Shown: in pieces, positions 1 to 8,742 of the stretch | Layout: each line of letters starts with the position of its first letter | Position numbering within the stretch: position 1 is the stretch's first letter | NCBI GenBank assembly: GCA_016721465.1 | Contig: JADKIA010000027.1 | Span: forward strand, 526,203 to 590,202 | DNA: 64,000 nucleotides | Direction of reading: 5' to 3' | From: Ideonella sp. | GTDB lineage: Bacteria > Pseudomonadota > Gammaproteobacteria > Burkholderiales > Burkholderiaceae_C | Translations under genes and position numbers: made by a program | Notes under the pieces: generated by a model | Databases searched by the model: none | What the model saw: only the letters and a program-made list of their open reading frames with translations | Told to the model about the DNA's origin: nothing

Positions 1-2
1 TC

Positions 3-1844
3 GAGCAGGCCGAGTTGATCCGCCAATGCCAGCAGCAGCCCGAGGTCGAATACATCTTCAAGCACGCACTGGTGCAGGAGGCGGCCTACGGCAGCATCCT
101 GGTCGAGCGCCGGCGTGGCATCCACCGCCTGGTGGCCGAGGCCATCGAGGCGCTGTTCGCCGATCGCCTGGACGAGGTGACCAGCCTGCTGGCCTACCAC
201 TACACCTGCGCCGAGGATTGGGAGAAGGCGCAGGAATACCTCTTCAAGGCGGGTGACCAGGCCGGCCGCATGGCCGCCGACAGCGAGGCGCTGGACCACT
301 TCCGCAAGGCCGAGGCGGCCTATCTGAAGGCCTTCGGCGACAAGCTGAGCCCGCTGCAGCGAACGGCGCTGGCACGCAAGATCGGCGCTGCGCTGTATGC
401 CACCGGGCACTACGAACAGGCGCTGGAGCAGTTTCGCCGTGCCCTGTCCTACGTGGGACTGCAGTACCCCACCACCAAAGGCGGGGTCCGCCGCGCGTCG
501 CTCATGTACCTGGGCCGGCACTTCTTTCGCAGCCTGCGCCGGCGATTGGGCTTGCCGGCGGCGCGCGACATGGACACCGCCACGGCCCGGGAAGTCTCGT
601 CGATCTGCTACCTCATGTCGTGGATGGACTACCTGATCAACCGCGAACGCATGTTGCTCGACAGCCTGCTCGAGCTGCATGTGGGCGAGCGCAGCGACTA
701 TGCGCTGGCCGAGGCCCGAGGCCTGAGCAGCGTGGGCTTCGGCTTCATGACGCTCAATCTGCGCGGTATTTCGCGTCGCTATCACCGGTGGGCCAACGCC
801 GTTGCGCAGCGCGCCGATACCCTGCCGGCCCTGGCCTTTGCGTGGCACACCTCGGGCTTCCTCGACTTCTACGAAGGCCACTGGGCGCAAGCCGACACCT
901 TGTTCAGCAAGGCCGCTGTCGCCTACCGCGACACCGGCGACATCCATGGCTGGGGCGGCGCCGTGGTCATGCAGACCTTTGTGGTTTACTTTCGCGGCGA
1001 CCTCGCGACGACGACCGCGCTGACGGGCGAAATGGTGCGCGCCGGGTTGGATGCGGCGGACCCTCAGGTGGCTTGTTGGGGCTATCAGAACCTCGCCTAT
1101 TCGATGCTGGTCTGCGGCCCGCTGGACGAAGCGGAGACCACCCTGGACAAGGGCTTGGCGTTGGCGCGGAAGATCCCGTCGTGGCAGAACATGGTCTACC
1201 TGCTGGCCCTGCGCGGCAAGTGCCATGTGCTTCAAGGCGAGCTGGACGAGGCCGGTGTCTTGCTGGACGAGGCCTTGCAGATCCTGAAGACCGAGAACTT
1301 GAATTCGGCCTTCGACCAGGCCGAGGCGCTCACCGCGGTGGCCACGCTCGGCCTGGCCCGCGCGCTGAGGCTGCAAGGACCGGCGCGCAACGCGGCCAGC
1401 GCGGCTGCGGCGCAGGCTTGCCGCAAGGCCGTGACCACGGCGCGTCGGATGCCGGCCTGGTTGCCCGAGGCACTGCGCTTGCAAGGCACGTCGGATTGGC
1501 TGCGCGGTGACGCCACCGCTGCCCAGGCGCATTGGCGCGAAAGCCTGGCGGTGGCCAAGCAGTCGTCGTTTCCGATCGAGCATGCCCGGACCTTGGCCGA
1601 AATGGGTCGGCGCACGGGTGACGTCGACGCACTCGGACAGGCCATTGCCGTGTTTCGGCACAGTGGCGCGAAGGTCTTGCTGGCGATGACCCTGCACGAG
1701 CGGGCCCGACTGCTTGCGGGCTCGTCGCCCGACGCGACCGAGGTCGGGCGCAGCCATGACGAGGCACTGCTGGCGCTCGACGAGGTTCGCGCCCGCTTCG
1801 AGGCCGGCGTGGCCCGCGAGGGCCATGCCCGCCTGTTGCAGTGA
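3..1844 (+). CDS. C-terminal part of a large ATPase/TPR signalling protein (5' end outside window)
   Basis: The frame is open to the left edge, so the gene starts outside the window and about 613 residues are visible. The first 100 residues (EYIFKHALVQEAAYGSIL, then a helical stretch rich in leucine and alanine) match the end of the AAA-type ATPase domain in large proteins that often carry an N-terminal adenylate/guanylate cyclase domain or a kinase domain. The rest is a long array of TPR-like helical pairs with repeated A/G/L/Y positions. The function visible here is protein-protein interaction; the effector domain is missing. Its stop overlaps a possible GTG of the downstream catalase-like gene, so co-transcription with the oxidative cluster is plausible. 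The cyclase assignment is inference and could be wrong; LuxR-type or kinase-type versions of the same architecture exist. Confidence 0.75.
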   Translation, partial: EQAELIRQCQQQPEVEYIFKHALVQEAAYGSILVERRRGIHRLVAEAIEALFADRLDEVTSLLAYHYTCAEDWEKAQEYLFKAGDQAGRMAADSEALDHFRKAEAAYLKAFGDKLSPLQRTALARKIGAALYATGHYEQALEQFRRALSYVGLQYPTTKGGVRRASLMYLGRHFFRSLRRRLGLPAARDMDTATAREVSSICYLMSWMDYLINRERMLLDSLLELHVGERSDYALAEARGLSSVGFGFMTLNLRGISRRYHRWANAVAQRADTLPALAFAWHTSGFLDFYEGHWAQADTLFSKAAVAYRDTGDIHGWGGAVVMQTFVVYFRGDLATTTALTGEMVRAGLDAADPQVACWGYQNLAYSMLVCGPLDEAETTLDKGLALARKIPSWQNMVYLLALRGKCHVLQGELDEAGVLLDEALQILKTENLNSAFDQAEALTAVATLGLARALRLQGPARNAASAAAAQACRKAVTTARRMPAWLPEALRLQGTSDWLRGDATAAQAHWRESLAVAKQSSFPIEHARTLAEMGRRTGDVDALGQAIAVFRHSGAKVLLAMTLHERARLLAGSSPDATEVGRSHDEALLALDEVRARFEAGVAREGHARLLQ

Positions 1845-1909
1845 TCCTGTCGAATCCCATCCCCAAGCCGTTCAATTCGCGCCCAGCGCCAACAACCGAG
1901 GCAGCACCC

Positions 1910-2920
1910 ATGGCAACACCAGCATTGGCGCAAGAGACGATTCCACCGGGCGAAGCCGCCAGCATCGAGGCACTGCTGGCCGTGTTCAAGAACGAGTCGA
2001 TCAAGAACAACCCGACAGGAACGATGCACCGCGGTGCACATGCCAAGTTGCACGGACTGGTCAAGGCGGAGTTCGTGGTGCCCGACAACCTGGCACCCGA
2101 GCTGCGCGTGGGCATCTTCAGCCAGCCCAAGACCTACCAGGCCTGGGTGCGGTTTTCCAACGGCGATGGCACGCACAAGCCCGACTACGCCAAGGATGCG
2201 CGCGGCATGGCCATCAAGGTCATGGGGGTGCCTGGCGACAAGCTGCTGAGCGCCGAGCGGGCCGAGCAGACGCAGGACTTCATCCTGATGAGCACACCGG
2301 CCTTCGTCAGCAAGGGCGCGCAGGACGTCGTCGAATTGGCGCAGGCCTTGTTCGGCAGTGTGTTCGCCAAGCTGTGGCACCTGCTGACCCATTGGCGCAC
2401 GCTGTGGCTGCTGCTCAAGTTGTTTCGCCGGTTCGCCAACCCACTGCAGATTCGCTACTTCAGCTGCACGCCGTATCTGTTCGGCACCCGCGCGGTCAAG
2501 TACGCCGCCACGCCGCTGGTGGACGTGCCCGACACCATTCCACGGGATCGGGCCGACGACTATCTGCGCGCCGCGCTGGTCGCGCAGTTGAAGGCGGGCG
2601 AGGCGCAGTTCGACTTCTGCGTGCAATTCCAGACCGACGCGCGGGCCATGCCGATCGAAGACCCGCGCTGCGAATGGTCCGAGTCGGTTTCACCGTTTCG
2701 CAAAGTGGCCACGCTTCGCATCCTTCGGCAAGACTGCGACAGCGCGCAGCAACGGGCGTTCGCCGAGAACCTGTCGTTCACGCCCTGGCATGCGCTGCCC
2801 GAGCACCGGCCACTGGGTGGCATCAACCGGGCCCGCAAGGTGGTCTACGAAGCGATGTCCACCTTCCGGCACGGGCGCAACCAGGCGCCGCGACAGGAGC
2901 CGACGGGCTGGGCGATCTGA
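1910..2920 (+). CDS. Catalase-like haem protein (y4iL/allene-oxide-synthase-like branch)
   Basis: A 336-residue catalase-fold protein, shorter than true catalases (about 480 or more). The distal motif R-G-A-H-A-K lies at residues 41-46 (His44). A proximal R-x3-Y motif (RKVVY, Tyr313) sits near the C-terminus after a PWHALPEHRPLGGINR block typical of the small y4iL-like catalase relatives. The segment matching the catalase NN-x-P motif reads MSTPAF, so the distal Asn seems to be absent and true catalase activity is doubtful. Related small catalases act on fatty-acid hydroperoxides (allene oxide synthase). A GTG at 1841 in the same frame overlaps the upstream stop, but the ATG at 1910 has a purine-rich GAGG about 8 bases upstream and leaves the conserved domain intact. 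It is followed by dioxygenase- and lipoxygenase-like genes, which supports a role in hydroperoxide conversion. Confidence 0.85.
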   Translation: MATPALAQETIPPGEAASIEALLAVFKNESIKNNPTGTMHRGAHAKLHGLVKAEFVVPDNLAPELRVGIFSQPKTYQAWVRFSNGDGTHKPDYAKDARGMAIKVMGVPGDKLLSAERAEQTQDFILMSTPAFVSKGAQDVVELAQALFGSVFAKLWHLLTHWRTLWLLLKLFRRFANPLQIRYFSCTPYLFGTRAVKYAATPLVDVPDTIPRDRADDYLRAALVAQLKAGEAQFDFCVQFQTDARAMPIEDPRCEWSESVSPFRKVATLRILRQDCDSAQQRAFAENLSFTPWHALPEHRPLGGINRARKVVYEAMSTFRHGRNQAPRQEPTGWAI

Positions 2921-3080
2921 CCAGCCTCCGGGCCCGACGCTGCAGCGTGGAACCGAGCTCGCGTGCGCTGGCAAGGCGGTTCTGCGGGTGATTTTGCGAG
3001 TAGGCAAGAGCTGTTTCCAGAGGTAAGGTCCGCACCTTCAAAACGGGCTGACCGACGAACCCATCGCAAAGACCCACGCC

Positions 3081-5471
3081 ATGCAGACCTCTGTCCCCAA
3101 CCCCGCCTGCGATCAGGCTCGGCAAGCGCTCGAGCAGTGCAACGCCGCGGCCGCGATTGCGCTGCTCGAGCCCGCCTTGGCGGCCGAGCCTTCGGCCCAG
3201 GTGCATGCCTTGCTGGGCGCAGCGCACTATCAGGCTGAGCAGTACGAGCCGGCGGCGCAGCACTACGCCCAGGCGCTGGCGTTGCAGCCCGGCCAGTCCG
3301 ACTGGCTGCACATGCAGGCCCTGGCCCGGGCCAACGCAACGGCCGCGGTGCACCAGCACGTGCCCGACCTGCACTACTTCGACCGCGAGACCTTGCTCGC
3401 CGCACCGGCCCGCTCGGCCCTGCCGGTGCCGTTGCCGTCGCCACCGGCCCCCAATCTGCTGCAACGCATCCGCATCTTGCTGGGCAATGCCCTGGGTGAG
3501 GCCTCGTCGTCGCTGATGCACCACGTCACCCATGCGTTTGTCCGCATCGCGGGTTACCGGGATGCGGTGTGGACCAACTGGTACCGGCGCGGGGTGTCGC
3601 TGGGCATCCTCACGCTGGCCTACATGCGCGACCAGCTGAATGCGCGCAACCTCGTGTCCAGCTACCCGAGCGGCGCACTGACCGGGTTTCAGGCCGGGGG
3701 CTTGACCCCGCCCCCTGGGGTGACCCACTTCCGCACCGCCGATGGCAGCTGGAACAACCTGGCCGACCCGAAGGAGGGCGCCGCCGGCACGCGCTTTTTG
3801 CGCAATGTCCAGCCCGATGTGATGCGGGCGGAGGTGGGCGCGCGCCTGCTCACACCCAACCCGCGCGTCATCAGCCGCAGCCTGTTGGGCCGCCCCAACG
3901 ATCCGAAGACCGGCCGGCCGGTGATGAAGGAGGTGCCGTTCCTCAACCTGCTGGCGGCGTCGTGGATCCAGTTCATGAACGGCGACTGGATCAACCACGG
4001 CGACATCCATTTCACCGATGTGATCGAAGTGCCCTTGCCGGAGGACGACCCGGCCCGCACCCGCTACTGGCAGACCAAGATGTTCATCGGCCGCACCCAG
4101 GCCGATCCGACCCGTCTGCCCCACGGCGAGAACGCGCCCACCAGCTCGATCAACGAGGTCACGCACTGGTGGGATGGCTCGCAGATCTACGGCAGCGACC
4201 AGGCGACGCAGGACCGTTTGCGCAGCGGCGTGGATGGCAAGTTGCGGCTGACCGCAGACCACCGGCTGCCGCTCGATCGCAAGGGCGTCGAGCAGACCGG
4301 TTTCACACGCAACTGGTGGCTTGGCATGTCCTTGCTGCACACGCTGTTTGCGCGCGAGCACAACGCCATCTGCGACGAGCTCAAGGCCCACTACCCGGCG
4401 TGGGACGACAACCGGCTGTTCAACGTGGCTCGGCTGGTCAACGCGGCCGTCATGGCCAAGATCCACACCGTCGAGTGGACGCCGGCCATCTTGCCCAATG
4501 CCACCCTCAACATCGGCATCAATGGCAATTGGTATGGCGTGCTGACCAACCTGCTGCGCAAGCCCGCCGATCGCAAGACCGTGGCCGACATCAACGTGCG
4601 CGATCCGGTCTTGGGCGGCGTGGTCGGCAATCCGATCCAGAGGCACAACGTGGCCTTCGGCCTGTCGGAAGAGTTTGCCGAGATCTACCGCCTGCACTCG
4701 CTGCTGCCGGAGACGCTCAAGCTGCAAGGCCAGCTGGGCGCGGGTGCAGTGGACGAGCTGCCGTTCAGCGCGACCCGCCAATCCGGCGCGGCCAAGGTCA
4801 CGGGCCGCTATGCGATGGCCGACCTGCTGCACTCGTTCGGCAACCAGCATCCGGGCCAGCTGGTGCTGCACAACTACCCGCGCTTCATGCAGGAGTTGAG
4901 CATTCCGGGCAACCCTTTCTTCGACATGGGCACGGTCGACATCCTGCGCGCACGCGAGCGCGGGGTGCCGCGCTACAACGAGTTTCGCCGACAGCTCTAC
5001 CTGGCGCCGATCCGCAGCTTCGAGGACCTGACGGACGATGCCGAAGTGGTGAGTCAGCTGCGGGCGGTCTATGGCGACCAGCCCGATGCGGTGGAAGACC
5101 TCGACCTGCTGGTGGGTACCTTGTCCGAAGGCCATCGGCCCACCAACTTCGGCTTCGGCGAGACCATGTTCCAGATCTTCCTGCTCAATGCCACCCGACG
5201 CCTGCAGGCCGATCGCTTCTTCACCGATTGCTACACCGAAGAGTTCTACACCGAGCCGGGCCTGCGGTGGGTCGACCGGACCGACTTCAAGACCGTGCTG
5301 CTGCGCCACCACCCCGAGCTGGCCGCCACCGGGCTGGCCAACATCCGCAACGCCTTCGAGCCCTGGGACATCGAGGCCCAACTCGATCCGGCGCGACACC
5401 CCCTGCGCGCCTGCGATGGCGAGATCAAGAACGACCCGTGGCGTGGCGATGCCCACCGCCGGCAAGGCTGA
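3081..5471 (+). CDS. Alpha-dioxygenase-like animal-type haem peroxidase with N-terminal TPR
   Basis: A protein of 796 residues. Residues 10-85 look like one or two TPR-like helical pairs. Residues 130-790 match the animal haem-peroxidase superfamily and most closely the fatty-acid alpha-dioxygenases: a WIQFM-xx-DW-xx-H block at 295-306, WWDGSQIYGS at 363-372, FAREHNAICDEL at 423-434, ARLVNAAVMAKIHTVEW at 450-466 and EIYRLHSLLPE at 534-544. In plant alpha-DOX the last block holds the radical-forming Tyr (here Tyr536) and the proximal haem His (here His539). The distal His expected in QFMxHDW is replaced: the sequence reads QFMNGDW, with Gly301 at that place. Expected chemistry is oxygenation of fatty acids at C-alpha, but the missing distal His makes this uncertain. 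The stop is two bases before the lipoxygenase-like start. Confidence 0.85.
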   Translation: MQTSVPNPACDQARQALEQCNAAAAIALLEPALAAEPSAQVHALLGAAHYQAEQYEPAAQHYAQALALQPGQSDWLHMQALARANATAAVHQHVPDLHYFDRETLLAAPARSALPVPLPSPPAPNLLQRIRILLGNALGEASSSLMHHVTHAFVRIAGYRDAVWTNWYRRGVSLGILTLAYMRDQLNARNLVSSYPSGALTGFQAGGLTPPPGVTHFRTADGSWNNLADPKEGAAGTRFLRNVQPDVMRAEVGARLLTPNPRVISRSLLGRPNDPKTGRPVMKEVPFLNLLAASWIQFMNGDWINHGDIHFTDVIEVPLPEDDPARTRYWQTKMFIGRTQADPTRLPHGENAPTSSINEVTHWWDGSQIYGSDQATQDRLRSGVDGKLRLTADHRLPLDRKGVEQTGFTRNWWLGMSLLHTLFAREHNAICDELKAHYPAWDDNRLFNVARLVNAAVMAKIHTVEWTPAILPNATLNIGINGNWYGVLTNLLRKPADRKTVADINVRDPVLGGVVGNPIQRHNVAFGLSEEFAEIYRLHSLLPETLKLQGQLGAGAVDELPFSATRQSGAAKVTGRYAMADLLHSFGNQHPGQLVLHNYPRFMQELSIPGNPFFDMGTVDILRARERGVPRYNEFRRQLYLAPIRSFEDLTDDAEVVSQLRAVYGDQPDAVEDLDLLVGTLSEGHRPTNFGFGETMFQIFLLNATRRLQADRFFTDCYTEEFYTEPGLRWVDRTDFKTVLLRHHPELAATGLANIRNAFEPWDIEAQLDPARHPLRACDGEIKNDPWRGDAHRRQG

Positions 5472-5473
5472 TC

Positions 5474-7012
5474 ATGATGATCCCGTGGTTCTTTCGACGC
5501 TGGTTCTGGAACTTCATCGCCTGGATAAAGTTTGCGCTGAACAAGCCGCTGAAGATCCCCTTGCCGCCCGCCAAGAGTGCGCTCATCGAGGCCGTGCCGC
5601 TCAGCCGGGCCATCGTCGGTTTGCCGATCGACAACATCCTGGTGTGCGGGCCGGCGCAGATCCCGTCGGACGAGCGCTCGGTCGCCAAGTCCGCGGTCTA
5701 CAAGCTGCAGGTGTGGCTGTATTCGGCCTATTCGGCCATGCAGGCCGGCCTGCCACCGATCGATCCCGATCCCCTGCTGGCCTTGAAGCGCGCCTACACC
5801 TGGCTGCACCGCACCAAGTTCGAGCCGCCGGTGATGCCGGCCGAATACTTGGCCAGCCCGGACCTGGGCTCGCTGGCGGTGCGTGGGCCGTATGAGGGCT
5901 ACCTTCAAGCCTGCGGCGATGGCCATTTCCAATGGGACTTGAGGGGCCTGGGGCGCTTCGAAGTCCACCCTGGCCTGCGCCGTCTGGGCGTGCGGGTGCT
6001 GTTCAAGGTCGATCCGCTGCGCCGCGGCCTGCAGGCCTTCCAGATCGATACCGAGCTGGGCACGTCGCTGCTGGACGATGCCGACTGGGAGCTGTCGAAG
6101 AAGATGGCCCTGTGTGCGGTATCGGCGCACACCTCGCTGGTGCGTCACTTCAACTGGGTGCACCTGGCCGGTGGCGGCGCGCTGGGCATCGCCATGCGCA
6201 ACCGCTTGCCGGGCACGCACCCGATCTGCCGGCTGCTGTGGCCGATGACCTATGACACGCAGCAGAACGCCGACATGGTCACGCGCGGACAGATGCTGCC
6301 GGGCGGTGATTTCGAGACCACGTTTCCGTTCAGCTTCAGCGGCATGTGCCAGCTGTTCGAGCAGACCTACGCCGAGTTCCGCATCGCCCACGACGATCCG
6401 GCGGTGGATGCCGCGTCCCGTGGCATCCTGGGCCAGGGCTTCGACACGCCCACGCAGGACAACCTGCAGGCCTTGTTTGCGGTGATGCACGAGCATGCGC
6501 GGCACTACACGCGCATCTACTACAGCGACGGCAAGGCGGGCTCGGGCCATGCCGCGGTGGCGGACGATGCAGCGCTGATGGCCTGGCTCGACGAGCTCAA
6601 TGCCTTGACGCCGAATGGCGTGGAGGTCACACGCGCCAACGTCACGTTCGACCGTCTGACGCGCCTGCTGGCACGCTTCATGTACCTGCAAACCGTGCAG
6701 CACGAGTTGCTCGGTGGCTTCCTTTGGAACTACCAGCTCTGGACCCACCGCCAGCCGGTGCGCGTGGCGGTGGATGGCAAGCGCGAGCCGCTGGACGTGT
6801 ACCAACGTCTGGTCAATGCCAACTACAACCTGAACGTGCATCGGCGCGAACTGATGCACGACTTCGGCAAGCTGGCGCTCGATGAGGCGGGCAGGGCGGC
6901 CATGGAGAAGTTCAACCGTGACCTGATCGGCCTGCAAGCCTCGATGGATCTGCAGCCCTGGGCGGCGTGGAAGCTCTACCCGCGGGCGCTCAAGGTCAGC
7001 ATCAATGCCTAG
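5474..7012 (+). CDS. Lipoxygenase-like protein
   Basis: A protein of 512 residues, smaller than plant enzymes and in the bacterial size range. Residues 219-255 contain H-x5-H-x4-H-x18-HPICRLLWP, which lines up with the iron-binding H-x4-H-x4-H...HPIxKLL region of lipoxygenases (His219, 225, 230, 249). His410 in QTVQHELLGG lines up with the third iron His, but the residue four places later is Gly instead of Asn. The protein ends in VSINA, so the usual terminal Ile (Ile510 here) is followed by two more residues and its carboxylate could not bind iron as in standard enzymes. The N-terminus is hydrophobic and aromatic (about residues 4-21), so membrane contact is likely. There is a two-base gap to the upstream dioxygenase gene. 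The fold assignment is good; catalysis is uncertain. Confidence 0.75.
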   Translation: MMIPWFFRRWFWNFIAWIKFALNKPLKIPLPPAKSALIEAVPLSRAIVGLPIDNILVCGPAQIPSDERSVAKSAVYKLQVWLYSAYSAMQAGLPPIDPDPLLALKRAYTWLHRTKFEPPVMPAEYLASPDLGSLAVRGPYEGYLQACGDGHFQWDLRGLGRFEVHPGLRRLGVRVLFKVDPLRRGLQAFQIDTELGTSLLDDADWELSKKMALCAVSAHTSLVRHFNWVHLAGGGALGIAMRNRLPGTHPICRLLWPMTYDTQQNADMVTRGQMLPGGDFETTFPFSFSGMCQLFEQTYAEFRIAHDDPAVDAASRGILGQGFDTPTQDNLQALFAVMHEHARHYTRIYYSDGKAGSGHAAVADDAALMAWLDELNALTPNGVEVTRANVTFDRLTRLLARFMYLQTVQHELLGGFLWNYQLWTHRQPVRVAVDGKREPLDVYQRLVNANYNLNVHRRELMHDFGKLALDEAGRAAMEKFNRDLIGLQASMDLQPWAAWKLYPRALKVSINA

Positions 7013-7057
7013 CAGCAGAAAAACGCGTCCAACGCTTCAACGAGGAGCCGAGCGAAC

Positions 7058-8632
7058 ATGAGACTCAGTCGCAGCAAACTGATGGTGGGTGGCCTGGTCA
7101 TCGCACTGGCGGCCTGGTACGCGTGGTCGCACCGCATGGGCGTGCCCGAAGACTTCGCCGATCAGCAGACGCAATTCAAGTACGGCTCGATCGGCACCGA
7201 TCACCCCTTGACCCGTTCGCCCATTCCCTACTGGATCTGGCGCGTGCTGCCGCAGATGTTCACGCCGTCCAAGGTCATCAAGGCCGGGTTCGGGCCGGCG
7301 AATGACTTGCGCAGCTACACCGCGTTCGGGCTGGCCTACGAGGACAAGGTCGACCCGCCGCGCGGCGCGGCGCCCGGACCGCGGGTGTTTGAGCGGCCCA
7401 TCGGCATCTCCAAGCGCACGGCGTTCGGCCTGGATTTCGTGGGCGTGAACTGCTCGTTCTGCCACGTCACCATGCTGCGCAAGTCGGCCGATGACAAGCA
7501 GGCCCTGATCATCCCGGGCGGCACCGGCAACACCATCGACATCGAGAAGTACTTTCTCTACCTGTTCGCCGCGTTCAGCGACCCCGGCTTCACCGGCGAT
7601 GCGGTGATGGCCGAGATCGCCAAGGTCAATCCGCAGATGGGCTTTGTCGAGAAGACGGTGTACCGCTATGTGTTGATCCCGTACATGAAGCACGTGGTGC
7701 CCGATCTGCTCAAGCAATTCGACTTCATCGACCCCGAAAACCCCGACCGCCTGCCCAAGTTCGGCCCTGGCCGGGTCGACACCTGGGCCGCCTACAAGCG
7801 CACCTTCGTGCACCCGCCGCAAGACGACAAGATCGCCGGCGTCGCCGACTTCCCGCCGATCTGGAACCAGGAGATTCGCCTGGGCATGCGCCTGCACTGG
7901 GACGGCAACACCAACGTGCTCGAAGAGCGCAACATCATCTCGGCGCTGGCGCTGATCGGCCCGCGGCTGGAGTACATGGATGTGGAGCGGCTCAAGCGCG
8001 TCACCGACTACAGCCTGGGGCTGCTGCCCCCGCGCTACAACGATCTGGCGCCGGACGTGTATTCAGGCAAGGGCGAGAACCCAGAAAAGATCGCCAAGCG
8101 ACAAGAGGACATCACTGCAGGACGGGTCTTGTTTGAAAACCGCTGCGCGGGTTGCCACTCACCCACGGGCAGCCGCATCGGCCGGGTCGAACCGCTGCAA
8201 TATGGCCAAGCCACCGAACCCGATCGCGTCAAGGCCTTCACCCATGAGCTGGCCGATTCACTGAACAAGCTGGAGACCAAGGCCTGGAAGCTGCGCGATT
8301 TCAAACCGCAAGAGGGCTACACCAACCTGCTGCTGGACGGCATCTGGCTGCGCGGGCCCTACTTGCACAACGGCTCGGTGCCCACGCTGGCCGATTTGCT
8401 CGAGTACCCCGAGAACCGGCCCAAGGCCTTTTGTCGCGGCAGCGATGTCTTCGATTGGGTCAAGGTGGGCTTTGTCTCCGAGCTGAGCACAGAGCCTGGC
8501 AAGCCGCCGTGTGGCCAGCACTTTCTGTTCGAGACCAAGTGGCGCGGCAACGGCAACCAGGGGCATCTGTTCGGCACCGACGCGAGCAAGGACGACAAGC
8601 GCCGGCTGATCGAGTTCCTCAAGACGCTGTAG
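7058..8632 (+). CDS. Dihaem c-type cytochrome related to rubber oxygenase RoxA
   Basis: A protein of 524 residues. Residues 8-22 form a hydrophobic signal or signal-anchor segment, placing the rest in the periplasm. Two haem c sites are visible: C132-SF-C135-H136 and C363-AG-C366-H367. The C-terminal half carries YLHNGSVPTLADLL and a GSDVFDWVKVGF block, both typical of the RoxA/RoxB/Lcp-unrelated dihaem oxygenase family and of dihaem peroxidase relatives. RoxA cleaves double bonds of polyisoprene with O2, but this protein is shorter than RoxA, so the substrate is unknown. A GAGGAG ribosome site lies 11 bases before the ATG. Position after the catalase-, dioxygenase- and lipoxygenase-like genes suggests it acts on the same unsaturated lipid substrates or disposes of electrons from them. 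An alternative is a plain dihaem cytochrome c peroxidase relative. Confidence 0.75.
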   Translation: MRLSRSKLMVGGLVIALAAWYAWSHRMGVPEDFADQQTQFKYGSIGTDHPLTRSPIPYWIWRVLPQMFTPSKVIKAGFGPANDLRSYTAFGLAYEDKVDPPRGAAPGPRVFERPIGISKRTAFGLDFVGVNCSFCHVTMLRKSADDKQALIIPGGTGNTIDIEKYFLYLFAAFSDPGFTGDAVMAEIAKVNPQMGFVEKTVYRYVLIPYMKHVVPDLLKQFDFIDPENPDRLPKFGPGRVDTWAAYKRTFVHPPQDDKIAGVADFPPIWNQEIRLGMRLHWDGNTNVLEERNIISALALIGPRLEYMDVERLKRVTDYSLGLLPPRYNDLAPDVYSGKGENPEKIAKRQEDITAGRVLFENRCAGCHSPTGSRIGRVEPLQYGQATEPDRVKAFTHELADSLNKLETKAWKLRDFKPQEGYTNLLLDGIWLRGPYLHNGSVPTLADLLEYPENRPKAFCRGSDVFDWVKVGFVSELSTEPGKPPCGQHFLFETKWRGNGNQGHLFGTDASKDDKRRLIEFLKTL

Positions 8633-8742
8633 GGTCCGCCAAGTCCCCGGATCACAATCCGTTCCTCGTGTCGCGCAGCGCACAATGACGGCCGGCCGGC
8701 GCGGCCAAACGTCGGCCGGCGCCCCGCGTTCAAGGAGCCCCG

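Noticed and set aside
2823..5465. A long open frame of 880 codons on the minus strand opposite the haem peroxidase gene
   Set aside because: It is a high-GC shadow: no domain, biased composition (Q, H, G, V), and it lies fully opposite a gene with clear family motifs.
3569..5470. Long open plus-strand frame running into the lipoxygenase gene
   Set aside because: The first 600 codons are arginine- and proline-rich shadow sequence over the peroxidase gene; real homology starts at the ATG at 5474.
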